Positions 1-7,641 of a DNA stretch of 64,000 bases are shown here, one piece after another. The position numbers and the translations under genes are program-made. This DNA is from Alteromonas mediterranea DE (GTDB lineage: Bacteria > Pseudomonadota > Gammaproteobacteria > Enterobacterales > Alteromonadaceae), in assembly GCF_000020585.3 (NCBI RefSeq), contig NC_011138.3, positions 3,410,330-3,474,329 on the forward strand, read 5' to 3'. Every line of letters starts with the position of its first letter. Position 1 is the first letter of the stretch. The notes beneath the pieces were generated by a model that saw only the letters and a program-made list of their open reading frames with translations, had not been told where the DNA came from and did not search any database.

Positions 1-1820
1 CTCGCGATCCATCGGTCAATTTTCTGCTCTAAAATAGCCAGTGGAATACCGCCTGTGTTGAGCACTTGGGCGTGGAATTCACGAATATCGAAATCATCGC
101 CAAGGGCTTTTTCAGCACGAGCGCGCAGCTCTTGAATCTTAAGTGCGCCAACTTTATAAGACAGCGCTTGCGAAGGAATAGCGATATAACGCTCTACTTC
201 TGCTACCACTTCCGTACGCGTCATACCTGAGTTATCAAGCATGAAGTCGATGGCTTGTTCACGGGTCCAACCTTTAGCATGAATACCGGTATCTACTACC
301 AAACGCATTGCGCGAAGTTGTTCGTCTTGAAGCGTGCCGTAACGGTTCCACGGGTCTTCAAAGAAGCCCATTTCATAGCCTAGCGTTTCAGAATACAGCG
401 CCCACCCCTCGCCAAACGCAGGTAGGAAACTAAAGCGCATGAACGACGGTAGCGCTTCATTTTCTTGCGCAAGACTCACTTGGAAATGATGACCTGGCGC
501 GCCTTCGTGTAGGTATAAGGTAACGTTGCCCGTTGTTAAGCGGCTTGGCAAGTCGTACGCGTTAAAGTAGAAGGTTCCCGGGCGAGAACCATCTGGGGTG
601 CCCGGCTGATAAGAGCCACCCGCGCTAAATTGCTCAATAGCAGGGTCGTAGGGCTTTATTTCTAACTCAGACTTAGGCAGCAATGAAAAGTATTGGTCAA
701 TTTTTTCGTCCACTTCACGACCAATATCATAATAGCTCTGGGTTAGCGCCTCACGACTTTCAGGCTTAAACTTGGGATCGGTGCGCACATAGTCGAAGAA
801 CTCGTTTAACGTGCCCTCAAATTTCACCTCGTCTTTAATCTCAAGCATGTCATTTTTGATACGCTTAACTTCTTTTAAGCCCAGCTTGTGAAGCTCATCA
901 GGCGTCATTGGCAGTGTCGTTGAACCTTCTACCATCAATTGATAAAGCTTTGCACCACCTTTCATATCGCTAAGGCCAATACTTTCACGGGCAACAGGCA
1001 AATACTCATCCCGAAGAAAGTCGCGCATACGCGTGGTTGCATCGTAAATCTCTTGCGTCGCTTTCTCGTAGTCAGCGCTCAAACGCGCTTTTTCCTCGTC
1101 GGAAAAGCTCTCTGGAAACATGGTGATTGGTCCCCAGAACTGCGACTCTTTGATAGGGATAGCCAGCTGAGTATCAAACTGTTTTATCACACGGTCGATA
1201 GTTAGCTTAGTTTCAAGCACCCCACTTTCCATCCCTTCGCGAAACTTACCAATAGCACGGTCAGAAATCGCGATGTAATCCTTATGGCGAGATAAATTGT
1301 TCTCGTAATCTTCTACCGTTTTAAATGGTGCAGCGCCCTTTCCGCTCGCAAACGTAGGGTAAAAGGTATGGAATCCACTGAAGTGGTTCACAGGACGTAC
1401 TTCTGTAAGCGCTTCAATTTCGTCTGACGACATCTTTAGCGAGCGCTCTTGGTTGTATTTAAATACATCGTAGGCAAGCTTATCAGTATCGCTTAACTTG
1501 CTGCGGTCAATTTGTTTAAGTTCTGACAAATTAAGCTGTGTAGCCGTTTTTCCCGCTAATGCGTGGGAGTCTGTCAAGAAGTCACCCATTCTGTCGGCAT
1601 AGCGCATATCACCACGGAAAATCGCCATAATCGGATTAAGCTCTATATTTCGCTGATCAGCGGCAGCAAACAAGGCGAAGAGCTTCTCATGCTCAGTGTG
1701 CGCCGCTTTGGCGACCATTTCATTATCACCCTGATGATTGTGCGCATAGGTAACCGCAAGCGGTGAACTTAACGCAATTGCAACTGCACTGCTAACTAGC
1801 AACGTTTTGAATAATTTCAT
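1..1820 (-). CDS. DUF885 family exported protein, zinc-peptidase-like (3' end outside window)
   Basis: The reading frame is open from an ATG at 1820 to the window edge, about 606 codons, close to the usual length of the family, so only the last few residues are missing. The N-terminus is a signal peptide (MKLF, hydrophobic core, cleavage near AYA). A motif HEGAPGHHFQ begins near residue 438 and resembles the HExxxGHH metal site of DUF885 proteins, which are thought to be metallopeptidases acting in the periplasm. A strong AAGGAA ribosome site lies 5 bases before the ATG. Substrate is unknown. The family call is secure; the enzymatic role is inferred. Confidence 0.85.
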   Translation of the reverse strand, partial: MKLFKTLLVSSAVAIALSSPLAVTYAHNHQGDNEMVAKAAHTEHEKLFALFAAADQRNIELNPIMAIFRGDMRYADRMGDFLTDSHALAGKTATQLNLSELKQIDRSKLSDTDKLAYDVFKYNQERSLKMSSDEIEALTEVRPVNHFSGFHTFYPTFASGKGAAPFKTVEDYENNLSRHKDYIAISDRAIGKFREGMESGVLETKLTIDRVIKQFDTQLAIPIKESQFWGPITMFPESFSDEEKARLSADYEKATQEIYDATTRMRDFLRDEYLPVARESIGLSDMKGGAKLYQLMVEGSTTLPMTPDELHKLGLKEVKRIKNDMLEIKDEVKFEGTLNEFFDYVRTDPKFKPESREALTQSYYDIGREVDEKIDQYFSLLPKSELEIKPYDPAIEQFSAGGSYQPGTPDGSRPGTFYFNAYDLPSRLTTGNVTLYLHEGAPGHHFQVSLAQENEALPSFMRFSFLPAFGEGWALYSETLGYEMGFFEDPWNRYGTLQDEQLRAMRLVVDTGIHAKGWTREQAIDFMLDNSGMTRTEVVAEVERYIAIPSQALSYKVGALKIQELRARAEKALGDDFDIREFHAQVLNTGGIPLAILEQKIDRWIA

Positions 1821-1897
1821 GATATTTCCTTGGATAGGAGCTTTTGCTCTGTCGTAATTATTATTGGCACTATATAGGCTACACAATAAAACCTATC

Positions 1898-2530
1898 TTA
1901 TTGAGCGGGTAAGTGCGACATTTCGCCGCGCCACGCACGCTCATAGGCTTCTCGTGACAGTACACGTTGTGCGTAGTCACTTATATTTTGAAAGTCGATT
2001 GCTAACTTACTGCCCTTAGCCCACGCTAAAATATGCCCTGCAATAACGTCGGCCATAGTAAACATGTTACCGCAAACAAATTCGTTACCGCCAAGCATAG
2101 AAGCAAACACCCTGAGCGCACGCTGAAACTCCCACGCACTAACGCCGTGCATTTCCTCCAATCTTTGCGATTCGGGTAAAGCAAACGTGTGCTTGGCTAA
2201 ATTCCAAACCGGCTGTTCTAGCTCACTGGTGAGAAATAGCATCATCTCTTCGTACTTAGCCCGCGAGAAACTGCCAGGCTCGGGAATAAATTCTTGCATA
2301 CCGTGGCGCTCAGCCAAGTAAGTGACAATGGCAGCTGACTCAGACAGTGTGCCCTCGGGGGTTGCCAATACCGGTATTTTCGCCGATGGGCTTACTGCTT
2401 TATAGTCATCAGACAAATGCTGACCTTGTTTCAAGTCGATTAGTTTGTATTCGTAAGGTAAACCAATTTCTTCCAGCGCCCACGCTACACGAACCGAGCG
2501 GGTTTTAGGGTAACCGTAAAGTGTATACAT
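1898..2530 (-). CDS. Glutathione S-transferase family protein
   Basis: This 210-residue protein has the two-domain GST plan. The thioredoxin-like N-terminal domain (about residues 1-80) starts MYTLYGYPKTRSVRV and contains the cis-proline region KIPVL and the glutathione-binding SESAAIVTYLAE motif near residues 63-74. The all-helical C-terminal domain carries NEFVCGNMFTMADV near residue 150-165, the N-capping box of GSTs. It would conjugate or reduce electrophiles with glutathione in the cytosol. It lies in the same orientation as the DUF885 gene but 78 bases separate them, so co-transcription is uncertain. Substrate cannot be told from sequence. Confidence 0.92.
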   Translation of the reverse strand: MYTLYGYPKTRSVRVAWALEEIGLPYEYKLIDLKQGQHLSDDYKAVSPSAKIPVLATPEGTLSESAAIVTYLAERHGMQEFIPEPGSFSRAKYEEMMLFLTSELEQPVWNLAKHTFALPESQRLEEMHGVSAWEFQRALRVFASMLGGNEFVCGNMFTMADVIAGHILAWAKGSKLAIDFQNISDYAQRVLSREAYERAWRGEMSHLPAQ

Positions 2531-2885
2531 GCCCTTGCCTCTAATGTGAATTTATATGCGCTAACTGTAAGGCTAATAGGATAAAAGTGCTACTTAGATA
2601 TTGTTACTGAGTTTTACCGCCGTAACATGAATCTTCCATCTGTACGTCTTCAAAGAAATGAAACGTCCAAGGTAAAGCATACAGTAACTTTTTCATACAC
2701 AGGGTATAACCCTTTCATTATGCGCTGCGGTTAATTTTGTTTAGCTAAACGCTGGCTTCCTTAGAGTCTACATTGGTAAAGGCCTTAACAGCTTTGCTGT
2801 AGAGTTCGCGCAACTGGTTTACTTTATGCTCGTTAAGGTTTGTAGTTTTCAAAAATACGTCATTAATCTAGTGAAGGAGAACACG
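2531..2885. other. Intergenic region between GST and sodC
   Basis: A 355-base divergent region that must hold the promoters of both neighbours. No clear hairpin terminator or operator was seen. It contains a 35-codon open frame on the minus strand (2745-2852) with protein-like composition, described under findings, but with only a TTG start and no evident ribosome site. Confidence 0.4.
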
Positions 2886-3431
2886 ATGAAAAAACGTTTA
2901 TTATCTACCCTAGCAGGGTCTATCTCACTGATTCTAAGTGCAGGCAGCTTAGCAGGTCATCACCAACACGAAGGAAAAGAGGTGGTGATGAATAACCTTA
3001 AAACCAACCAGAGCATGGGTACTGTAAAGGTAAGCAGTTACGACGATGATGGTGTGGTTTTTACGCCTAACCTTTCCGGTTTAACGCCGGGTATACACGG
3101 GTTTCATGTTCATCAAAATGGTGATTGCTCAACGGCTATGAAAGACGGTAAAAAAATACTTGGTGGTGCTGCCGGCGGACACTTCGACCCAGAAGATACC
3201 AATAAACACAGAGCTCCATGGTCTGAGAAAGGGCACGAAGGCGATCTTCCCGTGCTGTATGTTGATGAAAACGGAAAAGCCACGCAGCCTATTTTCGCCC
3301 CAGAGCTAGAGCTTGAAGATATTGAAGGTCGTGCACTTATGATTCACGCAGGCGGCGACAACTACTCAGACTCCCCTAAAAAACTAGGTGGTGGCGGCGA
3401 ACGCGTTGCTTGTGGCCTAATCGGTAAATAG
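2886..3431 (+). CDS. sodC: Periplasmic Cu/Zn superoxide dismutase
   Basis: Dismutates superoxide to oxygen and peroxide in the periplasm. The frame is open from 2826, but the start is set at the ATG at 2886, which follows GAAGGAGAACACG and gives a signal peptide (MKKRLLS, cleavage after SLAG). The 181-residue precursor has the bacterial SodC signature HGFHVHQNGDC at 71-81 (copper ligands H74 and H76, disulfide C81), zinc-region residues H99, H108 and D120, the fourth copper histidine near H154, and the C-terminal RVACGLIG with the partner cysteine C176. A histidine-rich stretch (GHHQHEG) follows the signal peptide. A strong terminator lies about 50 bases downstream, so it is a single-gene unit. 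Confidence 0.96.
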   Translation: MKKRLLSTLAGSISLILSAGSLAGHHQHEGKEVVMNNLKTNQSMGTVKVSSYDDDGVVFTPNLSGLTPGIHGFHVHQNGDCSTAMKDGKKILGGAAGGHFDPEDTNKHRAPWSEKGHEGDLPVLYVDENGKATQPIFAPELELEDIEGRALMIHAGGDNYSDSPKKLGGGGERVACGLIGK

Positions 3432-3478
3432 GTTAATGGCAGTTAACCGCTAGCTACCCTAACAGAAGCGTTTAAACT

Positions 3479-3524
3479 AAAAGCCCCCGGTAATCAAACA
3501 TCTCAATTACTGGGGGCTTTTTAC
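3479..3524 (+). terminator. Rho-independent terminator after sodC
   Basis: A near-perfect inverted repeat, AAAAGCCCCCGGTAAT paired with ATTACTGGGGGCTTTT, is followed by a T run. A second hairpin about 30 bases on probably serves the convergent osmC gene. Confidence 0.9.
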
Positions 3525-3550
3525 ATCTAAATTTTTAAGCGGATATAAAT

Positions 3551-3580
3551 AAAGCTCGCTAACAGAAGCGAGCTTTTTAA
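3551..3580. terminator. Terminator hairpin, probably for osmC (minus strand)
   Basis: AAAGCTCGCT and AGCGAGCTTTTT pair around a short loop. T-rich tracts flank both sides, so it could work in either direction. It lies about 70 bases past the osmC stop on the minus strand. Confidence 0.7.
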
Positions 3581-3649
3581 AATGTGTTTACTGTTTTCTA
3601 GCGCCTAGCGCGTTTACCTCAACGGCCAGTAACCCTCAGTGCTAACACC

Positions 3650-4084
3650 TCAGCTATTATTTAGCTTATATTCCAACGTAATGTTGGCATTAAGTAATTG
3701 AGACACAGGGCAGTTTTCTTTCGCTTCCTGAGCAATCTTCTCAAACTCGTCTTCTGTGATACCTTCAACTTCAGCGTCTAATGTTAACGCCGACTTGGTA
3801 ATTTCAAAACCGTCATCGCTTTTGTCTAGGCTTATTTTGGCTGTGGTATTTAATTCGCCGTCATCATACCCTGCATCGGATAATGCAAAAGAAAGCGCCA
3901 TGGTGAAACAACTCGCATGGGCGGCACCAATCAATTCTTCGGGGTTAGTCCCTTTTCCATCTTCAAAACGTGTATTAAAACCATAGGGCTGATTAGATAA
4001 GGCGCCCGTTTCCGTGGAAATACTGCCCTTTCCTTCTTTACCCAGCGGTTTGTATGCTGCACTACCTGATTTGACTATCGACAT
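3650..4084 (-). CDS. osmC: OsmC family peroxiredoxin
   Basis: A 144-residue thiol peroxidase of the OsmC/Ohr superfamily, which reduces organic hydroperoxides in the cytosol. The two redox cysteines are visible: C59 in GAAHASCFTMALS and C125 in ENCPVSQLLNA. The N-terminal KSGSAAYKPLGKEGKGSIST pattern and the NQPYGFNTRFED segment favour the OsmC subfamily over Ohr. It lies next to sodC and an msrA remnant, so this stretch looks like an oxidative-stress neighbourhood. The ATG at 4084 is preceded by a GGAAGATA-like ribosome site. Confidence 0.92.
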   Translation of the reverse strand: MSIVKSGSAAYKPLGKEGKGSISTETGALSNQPYGFNTRFEDGKGTNPEELIGAAHASCFTMALSFALSDAGYDDGELNTTAKISLDKSDDGFEITKSALTLDAEVEGITEDEFEKIAQEAKENCPVSQLLNANITLEYKLNNS

Positions 4085-4491
4085 ATTATCTTCCTTACTT
4101 TCTACTTAATTAAATCTGAGCCAAGCTCTTTTAGAGACCTGAACAAACGACAACCGGCTGCACGAAGTAAAGCAACGCTTGATTAGCGTTAAGCAAAACT
4201 GACCTACCTCACAGAGTGAAATCACACGTTGTCGCGTATTTTGACTCACACGTAATTGCTGAGATGCAAATGCTCTGCCGATCGAAAGGCTCTTACTACA
4301 GTCCTTGTCATGGCAGGGCTACAGAGCAGTCGGGTGAAAAAAGATGGCGTTCACTTTGCTACCAGTGAACGCAGGCTACAGAGTCTGATGAAAATTTTAC
4401 TTACCCTCTTTTGGCATTAATTGTTTTTGATTCTAGTGCGATACTGTTAATCGCTAGCTAAGCTTTTTCTTTTATAAGCGAGGAAAAAGAG
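4085..4491. other. Intergenic region with structured sequence
   Basis: About 400 bases between divergent osmC and the msrA remnant. It contains a perfect 9-bp hairpin (GCGTTCACT at 4347-4355 with AGTGAACGC at 4364-4372) framed by two copies of GGCTACAGAG (4317-4326 and 4374-4383), and complementary stretches TGCTCTGCC and GGCAG...AGAGCA upstream. No open frame of note. It could be a structured RNA or a repeat relic. Confidence 0.4.
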
Positions 4492-4852
4492 ATGCTACAA
4501 ACTGCGATAAAATTAATTGCAGCCTAAACCGTTCTTTGACCCTTTTGATGACAGAGGGCAGTTTTGCGACAAAGGTCCCAGCTACCTAAGCGCTATTTTT
4601 GTTGCGAACGATAAAGAACGTGCTATCGCCGAAAAAACAAAAGCTGACGTAATCACCCAGTTTCCGAATAAAGACGTGGTAATACCAATACTTGATGCTT
4701 CTACTTTTTATCCAATTAAAGGTGATGAAATAGGCCACCAAGATTTCTATAAGAAAAGTCCTGTTCGGTACAAATTCTACCGTTGGAACTGTGGTCGCGA
4801 TCAGCGCTTAAAAGAAATCTGGGGCGACAAAGCCATGGGAAAAATAAAATAG
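4492..4852 (+). pseudogene. msrA: msrA remnant (peptide-methionine (S)-S-oxide reductase, N-terminal catalytic part lost)
   Basis: The frame 4517-4852 encodes the C-terminal part of an MsrA. It shows DRGQFCDKGPSYLSAIF, the HQDFYKKSPVRYKFYRWNCG region and the end RLKEIWGDKA, all MsrA hallmarks. The N-terminal half, including the catalytic GCFW motif, is absent. An ATG with a good ribosome site (GAGGAAAAAGAG) sits at 4492 but its frame stops after 11 codons (MLQTAIKLIAA) and is not the frame of the fragment. The simplest reading is an original start followed by an internal deletion and frameshift. The fragment frame itself opens only at a TTG. It cannot encode an active reductase. Confidence 0.82.
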
Positions 4853-4962
4853 TGTACAGCGAGTTTGTCTAAGCATAAATCTCAACGCTTCGACTCAACG
4901 TATTGCTAATACTCTATGTAAACAAATGGATATTGATGCTATAGCAATATGAGGAGATGTGT

Positions 4963-5475
4963 ATGTTTAGCGCTAGCCCAACGCTCGACTTGATATGTAG
5001 AGGCCTTTTTCTTACCACGATGGTAATGGTATGGGTAGTATTGCTGGTTCGTATTAACGGCTTACGTTCTTTCTCGAAAATGACAAACTTCGACTTCGTA
5101 ATGACGGTAGCGGTAGGCTCATTGCTCGCCAGTGCTTCTCAAACGACCACGTGGGAAGCGTTTTTGCAAGCCATGGTTGCTATGGCCGCCCTATTTATTG
5201 TGCAATCGGTTAGCGCCAGACTACGCAGACGGTCTGATAAAATTGAAGCAATAATGCAAAACACGCCGGTTATTTTAATGAGAAACGGCGAAATTATTGA
5301 CGGCGCGCTTGAAGAAACTCGGGTGGCACGCAGCGATTTGCTCGCTAAGCTTCGGGAAGCTAACGTATTAGACTTAAATGAAGTGAGAGCAGTAGTCCTT
5401 GAAACTACTGGCGACATCTCGGTGCTCCATGGCGAGCACTGTTCAGAAGCCTTGCTAAAAGGTACGAAAGCATAA
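4963..5475 (+). CDS. DUF421 family membrane protein (YetF/YcaP-like)
   Basis: A 170-residue inner-membrane protein with three predicted N-terminal helices (about residues 10-30, 40-58 and 62-80) and a C-terminal soluble DUF421 domain (KIEAIMQNTPVILMRNGEI). The conserved NFDFVMTVAVGSLLAS segment between helices identifies the family. Function is unknown, though relatives are linked to envelope stress. An in-frame ATG also occurs at 4957, but GAGGAG at 4951-4956 directly abuts it, so the ATG at 4963 with normal spacing is the better start. Confidence 0.85.
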   Translation: MFSASPTLDLICRGLFLTTMVMVWVVLLVRINGLRSFSKMTNFDFVMTVAVGSLLASASQTTTWEAFLQAMVAMAALFIVQSVSARLRRRSDKIEAIMQNTPVILMRNGEIIDGALEETRVARSDLLAKLREANVLDLNEVRAVVLETTGDISVLHGEHCSEALLKGTKA

Positions 5476-5514
5476 AAAGCTAACTATTTATCTCCCGTTT
5501 AGCCTGCGTAATAA

Positions 5515-5862
5515 CTATAAGAAATGCAAAGCGCACCAGTATATTACGCCAAAAACGGCGACGCCGAAGAATACAGGCAGGCCCAATGCCTTGGTCTTAC
5601 GCCAAACGAGTATTGTTATCACAGTTGCAACGCCTGTGGCTATCCAACTGGCCGCAGACGGGGCTTTAGGAATAAGCGAAGCGCCCAACATAGCTGCAAT
5701 CATCAATGGACCTAGCACACTTAACCAAGTAGGCAAGCGCGCTTGGGTATTGTTGGCCTTGTGTTTGTTGAAGTGACGCTGTGTCCATAATAACGGCGCT
5801 ACGCGCAACACGTAGGTGCCTATCGCCGCCACGATAATTGCTATCCAAATATCAGTTTGCAT
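5515..5862 (-). CDS. azlD: AzlD family branched-chain amino acid export subunit
   Basis: A 115-residue small membrane protein starting MQTDIWIAIIVAAIGTYVLR, with about four hydrophobic helices. It is the small partner of AzlC in an exporter of branched-chain amino acids or related compounds. The frame is open further upstream, but the start at 5862 overlaps the end of azlC by 11 bases, which is the usual arrangement and implies translational coupling. The RVAPL motif after the first helix is typical. Substrate is inferred from family. Confidence 0.88.
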   Translation of the reverse strand: MQTDIWIAIIVAAIGTYVLRVAPLLWTQRHFNKHKANNTQARLPTWLSVLGPLMIAAMLGASLIPKAPSAASWIATGVATVITILVWRKTKALGLPVFFGVAVFGVIYWCALHFL

Positions 5863-6574
5863 GAGACTGCGTCCTTTCAACATGGGAAGTAAGCAAATAG
5901 AACGTGAGCGCACCGCATAGCGCCGCCAGCGGAATAGCTGCATTTTTAAAACTACTAAGCGCAACAAAAAGCGCTATGGATATCGTTACCAGCAAGGTAA
6001 CGCTCCACAGTTTATTAGAAAATTTTGGCGCTAATAACACAACAAACAACGCCGGTAAGGCAAAGGGCATCACGCTATCAAGAATTGGCCATTTCTGTGT
6101 AAGCGAGTCTCCCGCTATACCTCCAAGTGCTGTACCCAGAATCCAACTAAACCACGCCACCATTGATACACCTTTAAACCAATCTACTTTCTTGGTGTCT
6201 TCCATAGAAGGTAAACGTGTATGGGCTAGCGCAAAAATTTGATCAGTAAGGCCATGCATTAAATAGGGCCACGCTTTGCTTTGCGGTAAATAAGGCACTA
6301 AGTTGGGCGCGTAAACCACATGGCGTACGTTGACCAATAGTGTCATACACACGGCTAGCCAAAGGGGAGCACCTGATGCCACCATGGCAACTAAAAGAAA
6401 TTGCGACGCACCTGCGTAAATGAACACAGAAATTAGCGTAGCCTCTAATGTTGAAAAGCCAGCTTGAATGGCAATAACGCCGAATGAAATGGCTACCGGG
6501 ATATACCCTCCGAGCAAGGGTAACCCATCTATGATCCCCTGCTTTAGCCCACTTTTTGATGAAACCTGGCTCAT
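5852..6574 (-). CDS. azlC: AzlC family branched-chain amino acid permease
   Basis: A 240-residue inner-membrane protein with about five to seven helices. The opening DGLPLLGGYIPVAISFGV and the FIYAGASQFLLVAM segment are AzlC signatures. Together with AzlD it forms an exporter (AzlCD type, as in LIV-E). The ATG at 6574 overlaps the stop of the upstream regulator gene in an ATGA junction, so regulator, azlC and azlD form one operon read on the minus strand. An earlier in-frame start at 6622 would lie well inside the regulator gene and is less likely. Confidence 0.92.
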   Translation of the reverse strand: MSQVSSKSGLKQGIIDGLPLLGGYIPVAISFGVIAIQAGFSTLEATLISVFIYAGASQFLLVAMVASGAPLWLAVCMTLLVNVRHVVYAPNLVPYLPQSKAWPYLMHGLTDQIFALAHTRLPSMEDTKKVDWFKGVSMVAWFSWILGTALGGIAGDSLTQKWPILDSVMPFALPALFVVLLAPKFSNKLWSVTLLVTISIALFVALSSFKNAAIPLAALCGALTFYLLTSHVERTQSHAN

Positions 6575-7098
6575 TTTATTGCCTCTTTGTGATAAACGAT
6601 AGTGATAAGGCACGTTACCCACTCATCTTGAGTTTTGTAGACGTGAGGTAAATCGGCGCTGAAAGCAATACTTTGACCGGGTAGCAGTAGTTGGGTACTG
6701 CCAATATTCCCTGCTTCTAACGTACCGCTTATCACGGTAATGGTTTCTTGTGTTTCAGTCGCGTGAGCCTCGGCTTCTCGCCGCGTATTAGGTGCAACAG
6801 ACATCCAGTAAGCATCGACATTGGGTACTCCCTGCCCTTGCTCAATGAGACGCACTTCTACTCCGTTCTCTCCCACGCTTGTGCTAAGGGGCTGCACAAG
6901 TTGACCAAATGGCACGTCTAATTGCTTAGCTAATCGCCAAATAGTATCTAACGTAGGATTACCGTTACCCTGCTCTAGCCTAGAAAGATTTGACTTGGCA
7001 ATACCTGCCCCTGCGGCTAATTGCGACAGCGAGACACCTTTATCTTGCCTAAGTTTCTTAAGATGCCTACCTAGAATATTAAGGGTGGCTTGATTCAC
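6571..7098 (-). CDS. XRE family transcriptional regulator with cupin domain
   Basis: A 175-residue regulator with an N-terminal helix-turn-helix (about residues 8-62, with LSQLAAGAGIAKSNLSRLEQ) and a C-terminal cupin fold (about 100-168, AEAHATETQETITVISGTLEA) that would sense a small effector. Such regulators commonly sit before azlCD. The start is a GTG at 7098. The upstream region carries repeated TGTTCTAT elements, including an 18-bp perfect palindrome, 35-52 bases before the start, which suggests autoregulation of the operon. The effector is unknown, possibly an amino acid. Confidence 0.9.
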   Translation of the reverse strand: MNQATLNILGRHLKKLRQDKGVSLSQLAAGAGIAKSNLSRLEQGNGNPTLDTIWRLAKQLDVPFGQLVQPLSTSVGENGVEVRLIEQGQGVPNVDAYWMSVAPNTRREAEAHATETQETITVISGTLEAGNIGSTQLLLPGQSIAFSADLPHVYKTQDEWVTCLITIVYHKEAIK

Positions 7099-7116
7099 AC
7101 GGCGCCAACTTATATT

Positions 7117-7150
7117 TGTTCTATTTATGGAATGTTCTATATATAGAACA
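7117..7150. promoter_or_regulatory. Candidate operator of the azl regulator
   Basis: TGTTCTAT occurs at 7117-7124 and again at 7133-7140, 16 bases apart. The second copy is half of a perfect palindrome, TGTTCTATATATAGAACA, at 7133-7150. The site lies just upstream of the regulator-azlCD operon. Binding by the XRE-cupin protein is inferred from position and symmetry. Confidence 0.65.
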
Positions 7151-7641
7151 ATTTAAAGTCAAGAAGTTTGTTTTTTAATGTGATTGTAGGTTTGAAAACA
7201 TAAACACGAATATAGCGGTTAACCCGACTGAAAATGTTAATAAGCGACTAAATGCCAGCTTTTTCAATCACAAACATTTACGCACAGAAAACAATTACTT
7301 TAGTGTTGATAGAAAATCCATGCGCATCGCTAAGCAAATAACGCGACTCAAGTCATTAACAAACACACTACATTTAAATCGTTGAAATGATTAAGAAATC
7401 TTATCAGCTACCGTTACTTAACGTTCATTCACTGCTAGGATCTTAAGTAATAGATAAACAAATAAAGCACAAGCTTGGGGCTTTTGGCCTTTCTGAATAG
7501 CCAAAGCAATGGCTTTCAAACATAGAAAACCGGCAAACATACCATTTGCCGGTTTTTGTATTTTAATCTTGTGCCAGTGCGCCGTGCTCAAGCAGCTAGC
7601 AGGCGACACAATGGTAAGAAATGAAGGAACAAAGCTAGCTT
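7151..7641. other. Intergenic region before the MFS gene, possible leader RNA
   Basis: About 490 bases between divergent genes. The only strong structure is the hairpin at 7526-7557, listed separately. A partly complementary GCTTTTGGCC / GCCAAAGC pair lies just upstream of it (about 7480-7506). A 63-codon minus-strand frame across this stretch has no support. Confidence 0.35.
7526..7557 (+). terminator. Terminator-like hairpin without an upstream gene
   Basis: AAAACCGGCAAA (7526-7537) pairs perfectly with TTTGCCGGTTTT (7545-7556) and ends in a T run. No plus-strand gene precedes it, and the MFS start lies 84 bases downstream. It may end a small RNA or attenuate the MFS transcript. The A run at its left end means it could also act on the minus strand. 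Confidence 0.6.

Noticed and set aside
7418..7609. 63-codon minus-strand frame upstream of the MFS gene
   Set aside because: It spans the terminator-like hairpin, has low-complexity composition and no ribosome site.
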